Of a DNA stretch of 64,000 nucleotides, positions 63,816 to 64,000 are shown piece after piece. How positions within the stretch are numbered: the first letter of the stretch is position 1; each line of letters opens with the position of its first letter. Position numbers and translations under genes: made by a program. Origin of the DNA: Gardnerella swidsinskii (GTDB lineage: Bacteria; Actinomycetota; Actinomycetes; Actinomycetales; Bifidobacteriaceae); assembly GCF_003397705.1 (NCBI RefSeq), contig NZ_QJVB01000001.1:431086-495085 (forward strand). Reading direction: 5' to 3'. The notes below the pieces were generated by a model. The model made no database searches. It was not told where the DNA came from and saw nothing but the letters and a program-made list of their open reading frames with translations.

Positions 63816-64000
63816 AATTTAGGTCAGTTGCGCATATCGTCGGTTGGCTGAAAAATTTACGGTTTATATTGCGCAACGCACTAACATTAGTTGGTAAACC
63901 AGCAATATTTTTTTAAAAAACATTGTCAAAATGCAAGGTTGTTAAAAAATTCTGTAAATTATATGTTAACTACAGATTTTTTACATGTTACTTGTGGAAA
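63816..64000. other. AT-rich noncoding end of the window
   Basis: A 185-bp AT-rich stretch with long A and T runs and no open frame. It may contain the promoter of a gene beyond the window; I cannot assign one. Confidence 0.5.

Overview
The window looks like chromosomal DNA of a low-to-mid-GC bifidobacterium, most likely Gardnerella (vaginalis group). Protein sequences and gene order are actinobacterial and bifidobacterial: a DUF948 protein, a small membrane protein, alaS, ruvX, mltG, a prepilin peptidase, aroC, a fused aroK-aroB, aroQ and pyrG run in one direction, and the Suf operon has the order B-D-C-S-U-T. This assignment is from sequence reading only; no database was searched.

Layout. 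1-6.1 kb: end of a xanthine phosphoribosyltransferase gene, a PcrA/UvrD helicase, and a three-gene DUF4418/FtsX-type ABC exporter operon. 6.4-8.1 kb: ribosomal protein S4 and a histidine phosphatase. 8.2-19.3 kb: translation, wall-assembly, shikimate and CTP synthesis genes. 19.6-26.9 kb: the Fe-S assembly operon, interrupted by an opposite-strand, AT-rich DUF3800 gene that has its own short terminated RNA. 26.9-30.3 kb: a degenerate HAD protein facing a DUF4125 / TPR-DUF4037 gene pair. 30.5-36.2 kb: tRNA-Pro, lysS, gpmA, phoU and a divergent sensor kinase that lacks its phospho-accepting histidine. 36.4-47.3 kb: two secreted wall hydrolases, a universal stress protein, a glycosyltransferase, OsmC, thyA-folA, a tyrosine phosphatase, an M20 dipeptidase and two actinobacterial membrane proteins. 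47.6-51.3 kb: a TPP riboswitch followed by a YkoE-type ECF transporter with a fused double ATPase and T component. 51.4-53.4 kb: a 179-bp tandem array, tRNA-Arg and an Abi/HEPN gene. 53.9-63.5 kb: a sortase-dependent pilus operon (2017-aa surface protein, backbone pilin, class C sortase) behind a promoter whose 17-nt spacer contains nine G residues.

Two intergenic repeat families run through the window. Family 1 is a palindromic, MITE-like element with a 12-bp-arm core, GTTGGAAGTCCA-G-TGGACTTCCAAC, found at six places; a diverged version forms the 179-bp tandem array. Family 2 is a short REP-like hairpin, AAACTTTAC...GTAAAGTTT followed by CTGCCG, found at least ten times and sometimes T-tailed like a terminator.

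The most interesting points are the predicted phase-variable pilus promoter, the two toxin-like genes (DUF3800 and Abi/HEPN) each preceded by a candidate small RNA, the loop inversion in the tandem array, the histidine-less kinase beside phoU, and the DUF4125/DUF4037 pair.
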